Source: Streptomyces sp. NBC_01231 (GTDB lineage Bacteria; Actinomycetota; Actinomycetes; Streptomycetales; Streptomycetaceae). Taken from it: DNA of 64,000 nucleotides. The stretch lies in the NCBI GenBank assembly GCA_035999765.1, contig CP108521.1:10292001-10356000 (forward strand), read 5' to 3'. Positions 39,876 through 47,864 of this stretch are shown one piece after another. The notes beneath the pieces are model-generated. The model saw nothing but the letters and a program-made list of their open reading frames with translations. It was not told where the DNA came from and ran no database searches. How positions within the stretch are numbered: position 1 is the stretch's first letter; every line of letters starts with the position of its first letter. A program made the translations under genes and the position numbers.

Positions 39876-40532
39876 ATGGCGGGCGGGACGGTACGAGCCG
39901 AACAGGTCAGCGCGACAAGGGAGTTGATCCTGACGGCAGCGGAGCGGCTGTTCGCCGAGCACGGTGTGTACACGGTGTCCAACCGTCAGGTCAGCGAGGC
40001 CGCGGGGCAGGGGAACAACGCGGCGGTCGGCTATCACTTCGGTACCAAGACCGACCTGGTCAGGGCCATCATCCGCAAGCACGCCGCGCCGATCGGGGAG
40101 ATCCGCGCCCGGCTGCTGGCCGCCACCGGCGACTCCACCGATGTGCGCGACTGGGTGGACTGCCTGGTCCGCCCGGTGCCCGAGCATCTCGCGGCGCTGG
40201 GCAGTCCCACCTGGTACGCGCGGTTCTGCGCGCAGGTGATGACCGACCCGGCGCTGCGGCGGACCATGGCGGAGGAGTCCCTGGCGTCCCCGGACCTGCG
40301 GCAGATCGTGGAGGGGGTGCGGCGGTGTCTGCCCGAGCTGCCCGCCGAAGTGCGCACCGAGCGCGGTGACATGGCCCGCCATCTCATCGTGCACGTCTGC
40401 GCCGAACGGGAGCGCGCGCTCGCCGAGAACGCGCCCACGCCACGCGCCAGCTGGCACGACGCCGCCACCGGCCTGGTGGACGCGGTCGTCGGCATGTGGC
40501 TGGCGCCCGTAACTCCGGGCAAAATTACTTGA
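39876..40532 (+). CDS. TetR-family regulator
   Basis: 218 residues. The N-terminal HTH reads TRELILTAAERLFAEHGVYTVSNRQVSEAAGQGNNAAVGYHFGTKTDLV, with a C-terminal helical ligand domain. It most likely represses the divergent MFS gene. ATG at 39876 is preferred, though GGTGGTGAG ahead is a weak site and GTG starts nearby are possible. Its stop codon sits inside the -35 box of the next gene. Confidence 0.88.
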   Translation: MAGGTVRAEQVSATRELILTAAERLFAEHGVYTVSNRQVSEAAGQGNNAAVGYHFGTKTDLVRAIIRKHAAPIGEIRARLLAATGDSTDVRDWVDCLVRPVPEHLAALGSPTWYARFCAQVMTDPALRRTMAEESLASPDLRQIVEGVRRCLPELPAEVRTERGDMARHLIVHVCAERERALAENAPTPRASWHDAATGLVDAVVGMWLAPVTPGKIT

Positions 40533-40556
40533 GTTAGGCAAGCAGCGGGGTAGGGT
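40529..40556 (+). promoter_or_regulatory. Promoter of the orphan response regulator
   Basis: TTGAGT (40529-40534), 16 bases, TAGGGT (40551-40556). The ATG at 40563 is seven bases past the -10, so the message should be leaderless. The surrounding ATTACTTGAGTTAGGCAA is almost identical to that before the MarR gene at 44382. Confidence 0.6.
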
Positions 40557-40562
40557 GGGAGC

Positions 40563-41285
40563 ATGTACGGCGGCATCCGTGAGAAACCGGCGCCGGCCCG
40601 TGGGGCCGGACAGCACCTTCTGCTCGTCGTCGACGAGGCGGACATGGCCGAACTGCTCTCCACCACCCTCGAGCTGGCGGGGTACCGCATCACCGTGGTC
40701 GGCAGCGGGACCGAGGCGCTGGCACGGCTCACCGAGCGCCGGTTCGACCTCCTGGTCGTCGACGCGACGCTTCCGGACATGGAGAGTATCGGCCGTGACC
40801 GGCCCACCGTCGTGGACCGCCCGCCGGTGCTCCTGCTGACCGTGTACGAGTCCCTCGACCGGCTGGTCCCCGAACTGGGCCCGGGGGAGCGGGACTACGT
40901 CACCAAGCCCTTCCGGGTGGCCGAGGTCCTCGCCCGGGTGCAGGTCCTGCTGCGCGGATCGGGTCCCCGGCGACCGCGCGGCGACGAACTGGGATACCGG
41001 GACCTGGTCCTGGACGACACCCGCTGCGAGGCGCGCCGCGGTACCCGGCGGCTCGACCTCACGCCGGCCGAGTACCGACTACTGCGCCACCTTCTCGCCA
41101 ACGCGCACCGGGTGCTGTCCAAGGAGCAGATCGGCCGCTACGTCTGGGGCGACTTCCGCGGCGACAACGCCATCGAGCAACTCGTCTCCCGACTGCGTCG
41201 CAAGGTCGACCAGGACGAGCCGGTGCTGATCCATACCCGCCGGGGATTCGGTTACTGGCTGGGAGGAGCCGACGCCGGGCTCTGA
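40563..41285 (+). CDS. OmpR-type orphan response regulator
   Basis: 240 residues. Receiver (about 18-128) with Asp67 (LLVVDATLPDM), Asp24-Glu25 acid pocket, Thr93 and Lys115 (YVTKPF), so it is phosphorylatable. The winged-helix DNA-binding domain (about 140-235) contains LTPAEYRLLRHLLANAHRVLSKEQI and HTRRGFGYWL. No histidine kinase gene is adjacent, which makes it an orphan. It lies between TetR and the P450 operon. ATG at 40563. Confidence 0.85.
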   Translation: MYGGIREKPAPARGAGQHLLLVVDEADMAELLSTTLELAGYRITVVGSGTEALARLTERRFDLLVVDATLPDMESIGRDRPTVVDRPPVLLLTVYESLDRLVPELGPGERDYVTKPFRVAEVLARVQVLLRGSGPRRPRGDELGYRDLVLDDTRCEARRGTRRLDLTPAEYRLLRHLLANAHRVLSKEQIGRYVWGDFRGDNAIEQLVSRLRRKVDQDEPVLIHTRRGFGYWLGGADAGL

Positions 41286-41292
41286 GGCGTCG
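41270..41292 (+). terminator. Hairpin spanning the response regulator stop
   Basis: CGACGCC (41270-41276), 9-base loop with the stop codon, GGCGTCG (41286-41292): a perfect 7-bp stem. Confidence 0.45.
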
Positions 41293-41450
41293 TAGAGCAG
41301 TCGTAGAGCAAACACCCGTTCCCGGGCAGAGGCTTTGTGTCATGGTCCTGCCGGCGCGTCAGCGTATGCGTTCAGGCATGGCCGTCTTTTACAACTCCCT
41401 TATAAAACAAGGGGATTAGTGCGTCCTCAATGCGACTGTGATCCCGGTCA

Positions 41451-41490
41451 CGTCAGCTTTCTGTCAGGAAACTGACGGGTTGGCGTCAGT
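41451..41490. promoter_or_regulatory. Three CGTCAG boxes upstream of the P450 operon
   Basis: CGTCAG at 41451-41456, CTGACG at 41472-41477 and CGTCAG at 41485-41490. The last two form ACTGACG-N6-CGTCAGT, a perfect 7-bp dyad (41471-41490). About 21 and 13 bases separate them. Operator-like, 90-129 bases ahead of the P450 start. The rest of 41293-41450 has an AT-rich patch (41390-41420) and no gene. Confidence 0.5.
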
Positions 41491-41579
41491 CCTCTCTGTT
41501 TGCATGTGCTCATCGAGGCCTCACCCCTTTCACCCCGGCGTTCCGCCCGTCGAGCGGAACCCCCACACCGAGGAGAACC

Positions 41580-42809
41580 ATGGCCGACACCCTGACCGGC
41601 GGCGCGCCCGACGCGGCCACGCCGGTGCCCGAGTTCCCGATGGCCAGGGCGGCGGGCTGTCCCTTCGACCCGCCCCCGACCCTCCAGGCCCAGCAGGACG
41701 AGGGCCGCCTCGTCAAGGTCCGTCTCTGGGACGGCAGCACGCCCTGGCTGGTGACCCGCTACGAGGACCAGCGCACCCTGCTCCTCGACCCCCGGGTCAG
41801 CGCCGACATCACCACCCCCGGCTATCCGCTCCAGGCGCCGAGCAACGGCAAGAACAACATCAGCTTCATCCTCATGGACGACCCCGAGCACGCCCGCCTG
41901 CGGCGCATGGTGACCGCGCCGTTCGCGGTGAGGCGGATGCAGGCGCTGCGGCCCGGTGTGCAGAAGATCGTGGACGACCTGATCGACGACATGCTCGCCG
42001 CCGGCGGCCCCGTGGACCTGGTGCAGGCGTTCGCCCTGCCGGTGCCCTCGCTGGTCATCTGCCGGCTCCTCGGAGTGCCGTACGCCGACCACGACTTCTT
42101 CCAGGAGAACAGCAGGACCCTCATCACGCGGGACGCGGCCATGGAGGACCGCATGGCCGCCCACGGGAGGCTGATCGGCTACCTCGACGAGCTGATGGGC
42201 CGGAAGATGGCCGACCCCGAGGACGACCTGCTCTCCGGGCTCGTGGCACGGGTCGAGGCGGGCGAGCTGACGCGGCAGGACGCCGCCCAGATGGGCGTAC
42301 TGCTGCTGCTGGCCGGCCATGAGACGACCGCCAACATGATCGCGCTCGGGACCCTCGCCCTGCTCGAGAACCCGGACCAGCTCGCGCTGTTGCGTGACAG
42401 TGACGACCCCAAGCTGGTGGCGTCGGCGGTGGAGGAACTGCTGCGCTACCTCAACATCGTGCACGGCGGGCGGCGCCGGGCGGTGCTGGAGGACATCGAG
42501 ATCGCCGGGCAGGTGCTCCGGGCCGGCGAGGGATTGATCCTGCCCAACGACATCGCCAACCGCGACCCCGAGGCCTTCGCCGACCCGGACCGGCTGGACA
42601 TCACCCGCGACGCCCGTCGGCATGTCGCCTTCGGCTTCGGCGTCCACCAGTGCCTGGGCCAGCCGCTGGCCCGGATGGAACTCCAGGTCGTCTACAGCAC
42701 CCTCTACCGCCGTATTCCGACCCTCCGGCTCGCCGCCGAGGTGGACAGCCTGCCGTTCAAGCACGACGGCTCGGTCTACGGCGTCTACGAACTGCCCGTC
42801 ACCTGGTGA
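41580..42809 (+). CDS. Cytochrome P450 (CYP105-like)
   Basis: 409 residues, soluble. Oxygen-binding I-helix LLAGHETTAN, ExxR in VEELLR, and heme loop FGFGVHQCLGQ with Cys358. It hydroxylates a small organic substrate, with electrons delivered by the ferredoxin and reductase of the same operon. Sequence style (RAAGCPFDPPP, YEDQRTLLLDPRVSAD) matches CYP105, a family of xenobiotic and polyketide oxidisers, but the subfamily is not assigned. ATG at 41580 has GAGGAG ahead. Confidence 0.92.
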   Translation: MADTLTGGAPDAATPVPEFPMARAAGCPFDPPPTLQAQQDEGRLVKVRLWDGSTPWLVTRYEDQRTLLLDPRVSADITTPGYPLQAPSNGKNNISFILMDDPEHARLRRMVTAPFAVRRMQALRPGVQKIVDDLIDDMLAAGGPVDLVQAFALPVPSLVICRLLGVPYADHDFFQENSRTLITRDAAMEDRMAAHGRLIGYLDELMGRKMADPEDDLLSGLVARVEAGELTRQDAAQMGVLLLLAGHETTANMIALGTLALLENPDQLALLRDSDDPKLVASAVEELLRYLNIVHGGRRRAVLEDIEIAGQVLRAGEGLILPNDIANRDPEAFADPDRLDITRDARRHVAFGFGVHQCLGQPLARMELQVVYSTLYRRIPTLRLAAEVDSLPFKHDGSVYGVYELPVTW

Positions 42810-42859
42810 CTCCCGCAGTGATGGTCAATCCCCCACACAGAACGAACGAGGTGCAGAGC

Positions 42860-43057
42860 ATGCGCGTGGAACTGGACGAGCCGAAGTGTGTCGCGTCGGG
42901 GCAGTGCGTGATGGCCGCCCCCGAGGTCTTCGACCAGCGCGACGAGGACGGCATCGCCTTCCTGCTGGACGACAGGCCCCCGGCGGACTCCCTCGACGAC
43001 GTGCGTGAGGCCGTGGCGATCTGCCCGGCCGCCGCCATCCGGCTGGTGGAGCGGTGA
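42860..43057 (+). CDS. 3Fe-4S ferredoxin
   Basis: 65 residues. Three cluster cysteines, Cys10, Cys16 and Cys55 (CVASGQC and ICPAAA), with alanine in the position that would give a fourth, so 3Fe-4S is expected. It passes electrons from the reductase to the P450. ATG at 42860 with GAGGTG ahead; its stop overlaps the reductase start (GTGA). Confidence 0.92.
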   Translation: MRVELDEPKCVASGQCVMAAPEVFDQRDEDGIAFLLDDRPPADSLDDVREAVAICPAAAIRLVER

Positions 43058-44238
43058 GGCGGATCGTCGTCGTGGGTGCCTCGGCCGCCGGACTCGCGGC
43101 GGCCGAGACGCTGCGCCGCGAGGGCTACGACGGCACGCTCACCCTCGTCGGTGACGAGCCGCTGCCCCCGTACGACCGGCCGCCGCTGTCCAAGCAACTC
43201 CTGGCCGCGGAGTGGGAGGCGGAGCGGCTGGCGCTGCGCACCTCCGCCGAACTGACCGCGCTCGGCCTCGACCTGCGGCTCGGGGTCGCGGCGACTCGCC
43301 TCGAACTGCCCGAGCGGATCGTCGAGTTGGCCGACGGCAGCGAAGTGCCGTACGACGGACTCGTGGTGGCGACCGGAGTCCGCCCACGGCGGCTGCCCGG
43401 CGAGAGGGCCCATGTGCTGCGCACCCTCGACGACGCCCTGACGCTGCGGGACCGGCTCACGCCGGGACGGCGCCTGGTCGTGGTGGGCGCCGGCTTCCTG
43501 GGCGCGGAGGCCGCCGCCGTCGCCTGGCGTCTGGGCGCCCACGTCACCCTCCTCGAACCCGCCCCGGTGCCGTTGGCCCACGCCGTCGGCACGTCCGTCG
43601 GGGAGGTGCTGACCCGGGCTCACCTGGACCGGGGCGTGGACCTGCGGTGCGGGGTCACCGTCACCGAGGTGACCGAGGACGGGGTGCGGCTCGCGGACGG
43701 CGAGGTCGTCGACGCCGACGAGGTGCTGGTCGCCGTCGGCTCCCGGCCGAACACCGAGTGGCTGGAGGGCAGCGGCCTCGCCCTGGGCGACGGGGTGGTC
43801 TGCGACGAGTACTGCGAGGCCGCGAAGAACGTGTACGCGGCCGGGGACGTCGCCCGCTGGTACAACCCGCTGTTCGACACGTCGATGCGGATCGAGCACC
43901 GCACCAACGCCGCCGAACAGGGCATGGCCGCCGCCCGCAACCTGCTTCGCCCCGAGGCGCGCAAGCCGTTCGCGCCGGTGCCGTACTTCTGGTCCGACCA
44001 GTACGAGATGAAGATCCAGGCGTACGGCTTCCTGCGCGGCCACGACGAAATCGCGGTGGTGGACGGCGACCTCGCGGAGCGCCGGTTCGTCGCCGTGTAC
44101 CGCACCGGCGACCGGGTCAGCGGCGCCCTCGCGGTCGGGATGCCGCCCAAGGCGATCCGGACGTGGCGGCAGGCCATCGCGGCCGGAGCGCTGTGGGACG
44201 CGACCGTCCGTGTCGAGGTCTCGGCGACCGAGGCCTGA
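43054..44238 (+). CDS. NAD(P)H-dependent ferredoxin reductase
   Basis: 394 residues, FAD enzyme of the rubredoxin/putidaredoxin reductase family. FAD site VVVGASAAGLAAAETLR, NAD(P) site VVVGAGFLGAEAAAVA, second FAD site VYAAGDVA, and a C-terminal dimer-like domain. It completes a class I P450 redox chain in one operon, which is uncommon because many Streptomyces P450s borrow partners. GTG at 43054 overlaps the ferredoxin stop. Confidence 0.92.
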   Translation: MRRIVVVGASAAGLAAAETLRREGYDGTLTLVGDEPLPPYDRPPLSKQLLAAEWEAERLALRTSAELTALGLDLRLGVAATRLELPERIVELADGSEVPYDGLVVATGVRPRRLPGERAHVLRTLDDALTLRDRLTPGRRLVVVGAGFLGAEAAAVAWRLGAHVTLLEPAPVPLAHAVGTSVGEVLTRAHLDRGVDLRCGVTVTEVTEDGVRLADGEVVDADEVLVAVGSRPNTEWLEGSGLALGDGVVCDEYCEAAKNVYAAGDVARWYNPLFDTSMRIEHRTNAAEQGMAAARNLLRPEARKPFAPVPYFWSDQYEMKIQAYGFLRGHDEIAVVDGDLAERRFVAVYRTGDRVSGALAVGMPPKAIRTWRQAIAAGALWDATVRVEVSATEA

Positions 44239-44347
44239 CCTGAGCCGTCGAGGCAGGTCGCGGCGGGTCCGCTCCGGCGGACTGTTCGCCCGACGGGCGG
44301 GGTGAGCGGGGTCGGGGGGCGGCCGTGCGCGCGCGCCACCAGATTAC

Positions 44348-44374
44348 TTGAGTTACGCAACAAGATGGTAAAGT
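44348..44374 (+). promoter_or_regulatory. Promoter of the second MarR gene
   Basis: TTGAGT (44348-44353), 15 bases, TAAAGT (44369-44374). The start at 44382 is eight bases beyond, so a leaderless message is likely. It carries the ATTACTTGAGTTACGCAA box shared with 40525. Confidence 0.55.
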
Positions 44375-44381
44375 GGCGCGC

Positions 44382-44903
44382 ATGTCCACACAGCCGCTCC
44401 CCGACATCCCCGCCTCCCCGGAAGTCACCGAGATCGAGCGGGCGCTCACCCGCATCACCTACCTGAGCACGCGCGCCCGTCAGCACGAACGGCTCATGGC
44501 CCTGGCCGAGGTCCCCCTCGACCGTGCCGCCGTGGCGCTGCTGCGCCAGGTCGCCGACTCCGAGCCGCTGCGGCCGGGGGAACTGGCCAACCGGCTGGGC
44601 GTGGAGGCCTCCCACGTCACTCGCACCGTGCAGCAACTGCAGAAGTCGGGGTACGTCACCCGCGTCCCCGACCCCGACGACCGCCGAGCCCAGCGCATCC
44701 AGCTCACCGACACGGGTCGGCAGGCCATCGCCCGGATCCGGGACGCGGGCGCCCGCGGAATGCAACTCGCCCTCGGGCACTGGTCGCCCGAGGAACTGCG
44801 CCGGCTCGCCACGCTGTTCCACCGTATGGTCGACGACTTCCTGTCCTACTCCGTCGACGAGGGCACCGAACCGGTGGCCGCGGCGCCCGCCGAGACCGCC
44901 TGA
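44382..44903 (+). CDS. MarR-family regulator
   Basis: 173 residues. The winged helix reads GELANRLGVEASHVTRTVQQLQKSGYVTRVPDPDDRRAQRIQL (about residues 62-104). ATG at 44382; GTG at 44373 is nearer the -10 and less likely. It follows the P450 operon on the same strand but has its own promoter, whose box is copied before the orphan response regulator at 40563, so it may control both. Its 3' end is 13 bases from the convergent MFS gene. Confidence 0.85.
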   Translation: MSTQPLPDIPASPEVTEIERALTRITYLSTRARQHERLMALAEVPLDRAAVALLRQVADSEPLRPGELANRLGVEASHVTRTVQQLQKSGYVTRVPDPDDRRAQRIQLTDTGRQAIARIRDAGARGMQLALGHWSPEELRRLATLFHRMVDDFLSYSVDEGTEPVAAAPAETA

Positions 44904-44916
44904 CCGCACGCCCCGA

Positions 44917-46128
44917 TCACCTCGACGCCGTACGAGAGTGGCGGCGAGGCGGCCGGTCGGCCGACACCGCCTCCCCGGGCGGTGCGGGTTCCCGCAGGCC
45001 GCACAGCAGAAGCCACCCCAGCGCGGGCAGGGCCGCCAGCGGCACGAGCGCGGCCCGCAGCGACGTCGCATCGGCCACCATCCCCAGAACCGGCGCGGCG
45101 AGGCCCCCGACGCTCACGGTCAGGCCCAGCGTCACACCGCTCGCTGTGCCCGTCCGCCGGGGCAGGAAGTCCTGCCCGAGCGTGACCTGCAGCGAGAACG
45201 GCACGTACAAGCCGGCCGAGGTGAGCGCGACGAACGGATACACCGCCGGGCCCGGGGCCAGCAACACCCCCGCCACGGCGAGCACGGTCAGCGCGTACGA
45301 CCACCGCACCACCGCCAGCCGGCCGTACCGGTCGGCGAGCCGGCCCCCGGCCAGCGTGCCCGTCGCTCCCCCCGCGTAGAGCACGCACAGCGCGACCGTA
45401 CCGGCCAGGTCCCCGCCGCCGGTGCGCTCACGGACGTACAGCGAGACGAAGGCGCTCAGGCCGACGAAGACGATCGACCGGCAGACGATGGCACCGGACA
45501 GCCGCAGGAACGACGGCCAGTCGTCGCTGCCGGTGCCCCCGGCGCCAGCGGCGACCGTGACGCGCGCCCCCGTCGTGCGGACCGCGGCCGCGCACAGTAC
45601 CGCTCCCAGCACGGCGGGGACGGCCAGCAGGGGAGAGGCGCGCAGGCCGCCGACGGCGACCACGCCGGCGACGAGCAGCGGGGCCAGGGCGAAACCGACG
45701 TTGCCACCGAGAGCGAACCAGCCCATCGCCGTGTTGCCGTCGCCCGCGGCGGCGCGGGCCGCACGGGCCGCCTCCGGATGGTAGGCGGCGACCCCGATCC
45801 CGGAGAGGGCGACCGCGGCCAGGGTGAACGCGTAGGAGCCGCCGATCCCGCTCGCGGCGACTCCGATCCCGGCGGTCAGGGCGCTCAGCGGCAGCAGCCA
45901 CGGCATCGCCCACCGGTCGGTGAGCGCCCCGAAAAGAGGCTGCACCACCGACGACAGCAGCGACGCCGCCAGGACGATGCCGGAGGCGGCGGCATAGGTG
46001 TAGGCGCGCTCGGCGACGAAGAAGGGGACGAGCGCGGCGACGGCTCCCTGATAGACGTCCACGCAGGCGTGGCCCAGGGACATCAGCGTGATGGTTCGGT
46101 CACCGGCTCGGTGACGGTTCTCGGACAC
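44917..46128 (-). CDS. MFS transporter (12-span)
   Basis: 403 residues, about 12 spans, similar in outline to fosmidomycin-resistance (Fsr) exporters: SLGHACVDVYQGAVAALVPFF at the N-terminus, and motif A-like RLADRYGRLAVVRW in the second half. GTG at 46128; an ATG 15 codons later is also possible. It is divergent, with 54 bases between, from an AraC-type regulator of the kind that often controls such pumps. Confidence 0.85.
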   Translation of the reverse strand: MSENRHRAGDRTITLMSLGHACVDVYQGAVAALVPFFVAERAYTYAAASGIVLAASLLSSVVQPLFGALTDRWAMPWLLPLSALTAGIGVAASGIGGSYAFTLAAVALSGIGVAAYHPEAARAARAAAGDGNTAMGWFALGGNVGFALAPLLVAGVVAVGGLRASPLLAVPAVLGAVLCAAAVRTTGARVTVAAGAGGTGSDDWPSFLRLSGAIVCRSIVFVGLSAFVSLYVRERTGGGDLAGTVALCVLYAGGATGTLAGGRLADRYGRLAVVRWSYALTVLAVAGVLLAPGPAVYPFVALTSAGLYVPFSLQVTLGQDFLPRRTGTASGVTLGLTVSVGGLAAPVLGMVADATSLRAALVPLAALPALGWLLLCGLREPAPPGEAVSADRPPRRHSRTASR

Positions 46129-46182
46129 CCGTCGATCGTCGCGGGACGACCGGTCGGCCCGCTTTCGATAACCTGCCGCACT

Positions 46183-46974
46183 GTGTCGAACATCCGCCAC
46201 ACGCCCACGGCCCCGACCCGCGCCCAGCCCATGGCCGCCGGGGAACGCGTCGACGCGCACCGCCACGACGACCACCAGATCGTCTACGCGGGCTCCGGAG
46301 TCCTGGCCGTCACCACCGACGCCGGAACCTGGTTCGCGCCCGGCACCCGTGCCATCTGGGTCCCGGCAGGCACCGTGCACGCCCACCGCGCCCACGGCCG
46401 GCTCGACCTGCACCTGATCGGCCTGCCCGCCGAGGACAACCCGCTCGGCCTGGACACGCCGACCGTCCTCGCCGTCGGGCCGCTCCTGCGCGAACTGATC
46501 CTGGCCTACACCAGCGACCCCGCCGACGGCGGTCCCGAACGCCGGCGCCTGCTCGCCGTCCTGCGCGACCGGCTGCGCACCTCACCGCAACAGCCGCTGT
46601 GGCTGCCCACCCCCACCGACCCGCGGCTCGCCGCGGTCTGCCGGATCGTCCACGCCGACCCGGCGGAACCCCGCACCCTCGCCGCCCTCGGCGCCGCGAC
46701 CGGCGCCGGGGAGCGCACCCTCAGCCGCCTCTTCCGCCAGGAGTTCGGCATGACGTTCCCGCAGTGGCGCACCCAGTCCCGCCTCTACCACGCCCTGCGC
46801 ATGCTGGCCGACGGCACACCGGTCACGGCCGTCGCGCACCGCTGCGGCTGGTCCTCCGCGAGCGCGTTCATCGACGTCTTCCACCGCGCCTTCGGCTACA
46901 CGCCGGGCACGCACAACCGCCGTTGTCCGGCCGACGCGGACCCGGCGAGTCCCCGGGGTTTTACCGTCCAGTAA
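46183..46974 (+). CDS. AraC-family regulator (NimR type)
   Basis: 263 residues. A cupin-like N-terminus (HRHDDHQIVYAGSGVLAVTT, TRAIWVPAGTVHAHRAHG) and a C-terminal double HTH (TLAALGAATGAGERTLSRLFRQEFGMTFPQW; PVTAVAHRCGWSSASAFIDVFHRAFGYTP). The layout matches NimR-like repressors and activators of MFS exporters. GTG at 46183 has no ribosome site; GATAAC ends 11 bases ahead. Likely regulator of the divergent MFS gene. Confidence 0.88.
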   Translation: MSNIRHTPTAPTRAQPMAAGERVDAHRHDDHQIVYAGSGVLAVTTDAGTWFAPGTRAIWVPAGTVHAHRAHGRLDLHLIGLPAEDNPLGLDTPTVLAVGPLLRELILAYTSDPADGGPERRRLLAVLRDRLRTSPQQPLWLPTPTDPRLAAVCRIVHADPAEPRTLAALGAATGAGERTLSRLFRQEFGMTFPQWRTQSRLYHALRMLADGTPVTAVAHRCGWSSASAFIDVFHRAFGYTPGTHNRRCPADADPASPRGFTVQ

Positions 46975-47006
46975 TATCGCGCGGCAGGTCATCACGAGGA
47001 GGAACC

Positions 47007-47387
47007 GTGTCACGGTCCGAACGCTCGCCCCTGCTGCTCGCCGGCCTGCTGGCCGCCGCGGGTGTCACCCACTTCGCCGCTCCACGCCCGTACGACGCGA
47101 CCATCCCGAGCGGTCTGCCGGGGTCGCCCAGGGCCTGGACCTACGCGAGCGGGGCCGTCGAACTGGCCCTGGCCGCGGGTGTGGCCCTGCCGCGCACCCG
47201 GCGGACGGCCGCGCGGGCCACGGCCGCGTTCTTCGTCGGGGTGTTCCCCGCCAACGTCAAGATGGCCCTGGACTGGCGCCACCGACCCGCACCGCAGAAG
47301 GCCGCGGCCTTCGGGCGGCTGCCCCTCCAGGTGCCGCTCGTCCTGTGGGCGCGCAGCGTCGCCGCGAGCGGGGAGGGCCGGTCGTGA
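47007..47387 (+). CDS. DoxX-like membrane protein
   Basis: 126 residues with four hydrophobic segments, and the pattern AGVTHFAAPRPYDATIPSGLPG, GAVELALAAGVALP, VFPANVKMALD typical of the DoxX-like family. Such proteins are often linked with thiol redox or oxidative stress. GTG at 47007 has GAGGAGG ahead. The stop overlaps the peroxiredoxin start (GTGA), which supports a redox role. Confidence 0.8.
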   Translation: MSRSERSPLLLAGLLAAAGVTHFAAPRPYDATIPSGLPGSPRAWTYASGAVELALAAGVALPRTRRTAARATAAFFVGVFPANVKMALDWRHRPAPQKAAAFGRLPLQVPLVLWARSVAASGEGRS

Positions 47388-47851
47388 CCACACGTACAGA
47401 GGTCGGAGACACGGTCGAGGACTTCGAGCTGCCGGACGAGACAGGCACGCTCCGCAGCCTCACCGGCCTGCTCGCCGACGGACCCGTCGTGCTGTTCTTC
47501 TATCCCGCGGCCCTCACCACCGGCTGCACCGCGGAGGCCTGTCACTTCCGCGACCTGGCCGCCGAGTTCGCCGCCGTCGGCGCCCGGCCCGTCGGCGTCA
47601 GCGGCGACCCCGTCGAACGCCAGCAGGAGTTCTCCGGGCAGCACAACCTGGGCATGACCCTGCTGTCCGACTCCGACGGGACGGTCCGTGAACGGTTCGG
47701 CGTCAAGCGGGGCTTCTCGCTCGCGCCCACCAAGCGGGTCACCTTCGTCATAGCCGAGGACCGGACGGTCCTGGAGGTCGTCCGCAGCGAACTGCGGATG
47801 AACACCCACGCCGACCGCGCCCTCGACGCGTTGCGAACTCACCGGAAGTGA
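47384..47851 (+). CDS. Peroxiredoxin (BCP/PrxQ type)
   Basis: 155 residues, thioredoxin fold. Peroxidatic Cys48 in PAALTTGCTAEACHF and resolving Cys53 five residues later, the PrxQ pattern. It reduces peroxides and is recycled by thioredoxin. GTG at 47384 is coupled to the DoxX-like gene. The next gene starts 13 bases after the stop. Confidence 0.9.
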   Translation: MTTRTEVGDTVEDFELPDETGTLRSLTGLLADGPVVLFFYPAALTTGCTAEACHFRDLAAEFAAVGARPVGVSGDPVERQQEFSGQHNLGMTLLSDSDGTVRERFGVKRGFSLAPTKRVTFVIAEDRTVLEVVRSELRMNTHADRALDALRTHRK

Positions 47852-47864
47852 CGCAGGGGCCCAG

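Noticed and set aside
44524..46180. Long plus-strand frame antisense to the MFS gene
   Set aside because: It is low-complexity and a high-GC shadow; only its last part (from 46183) is the real AraC gene.
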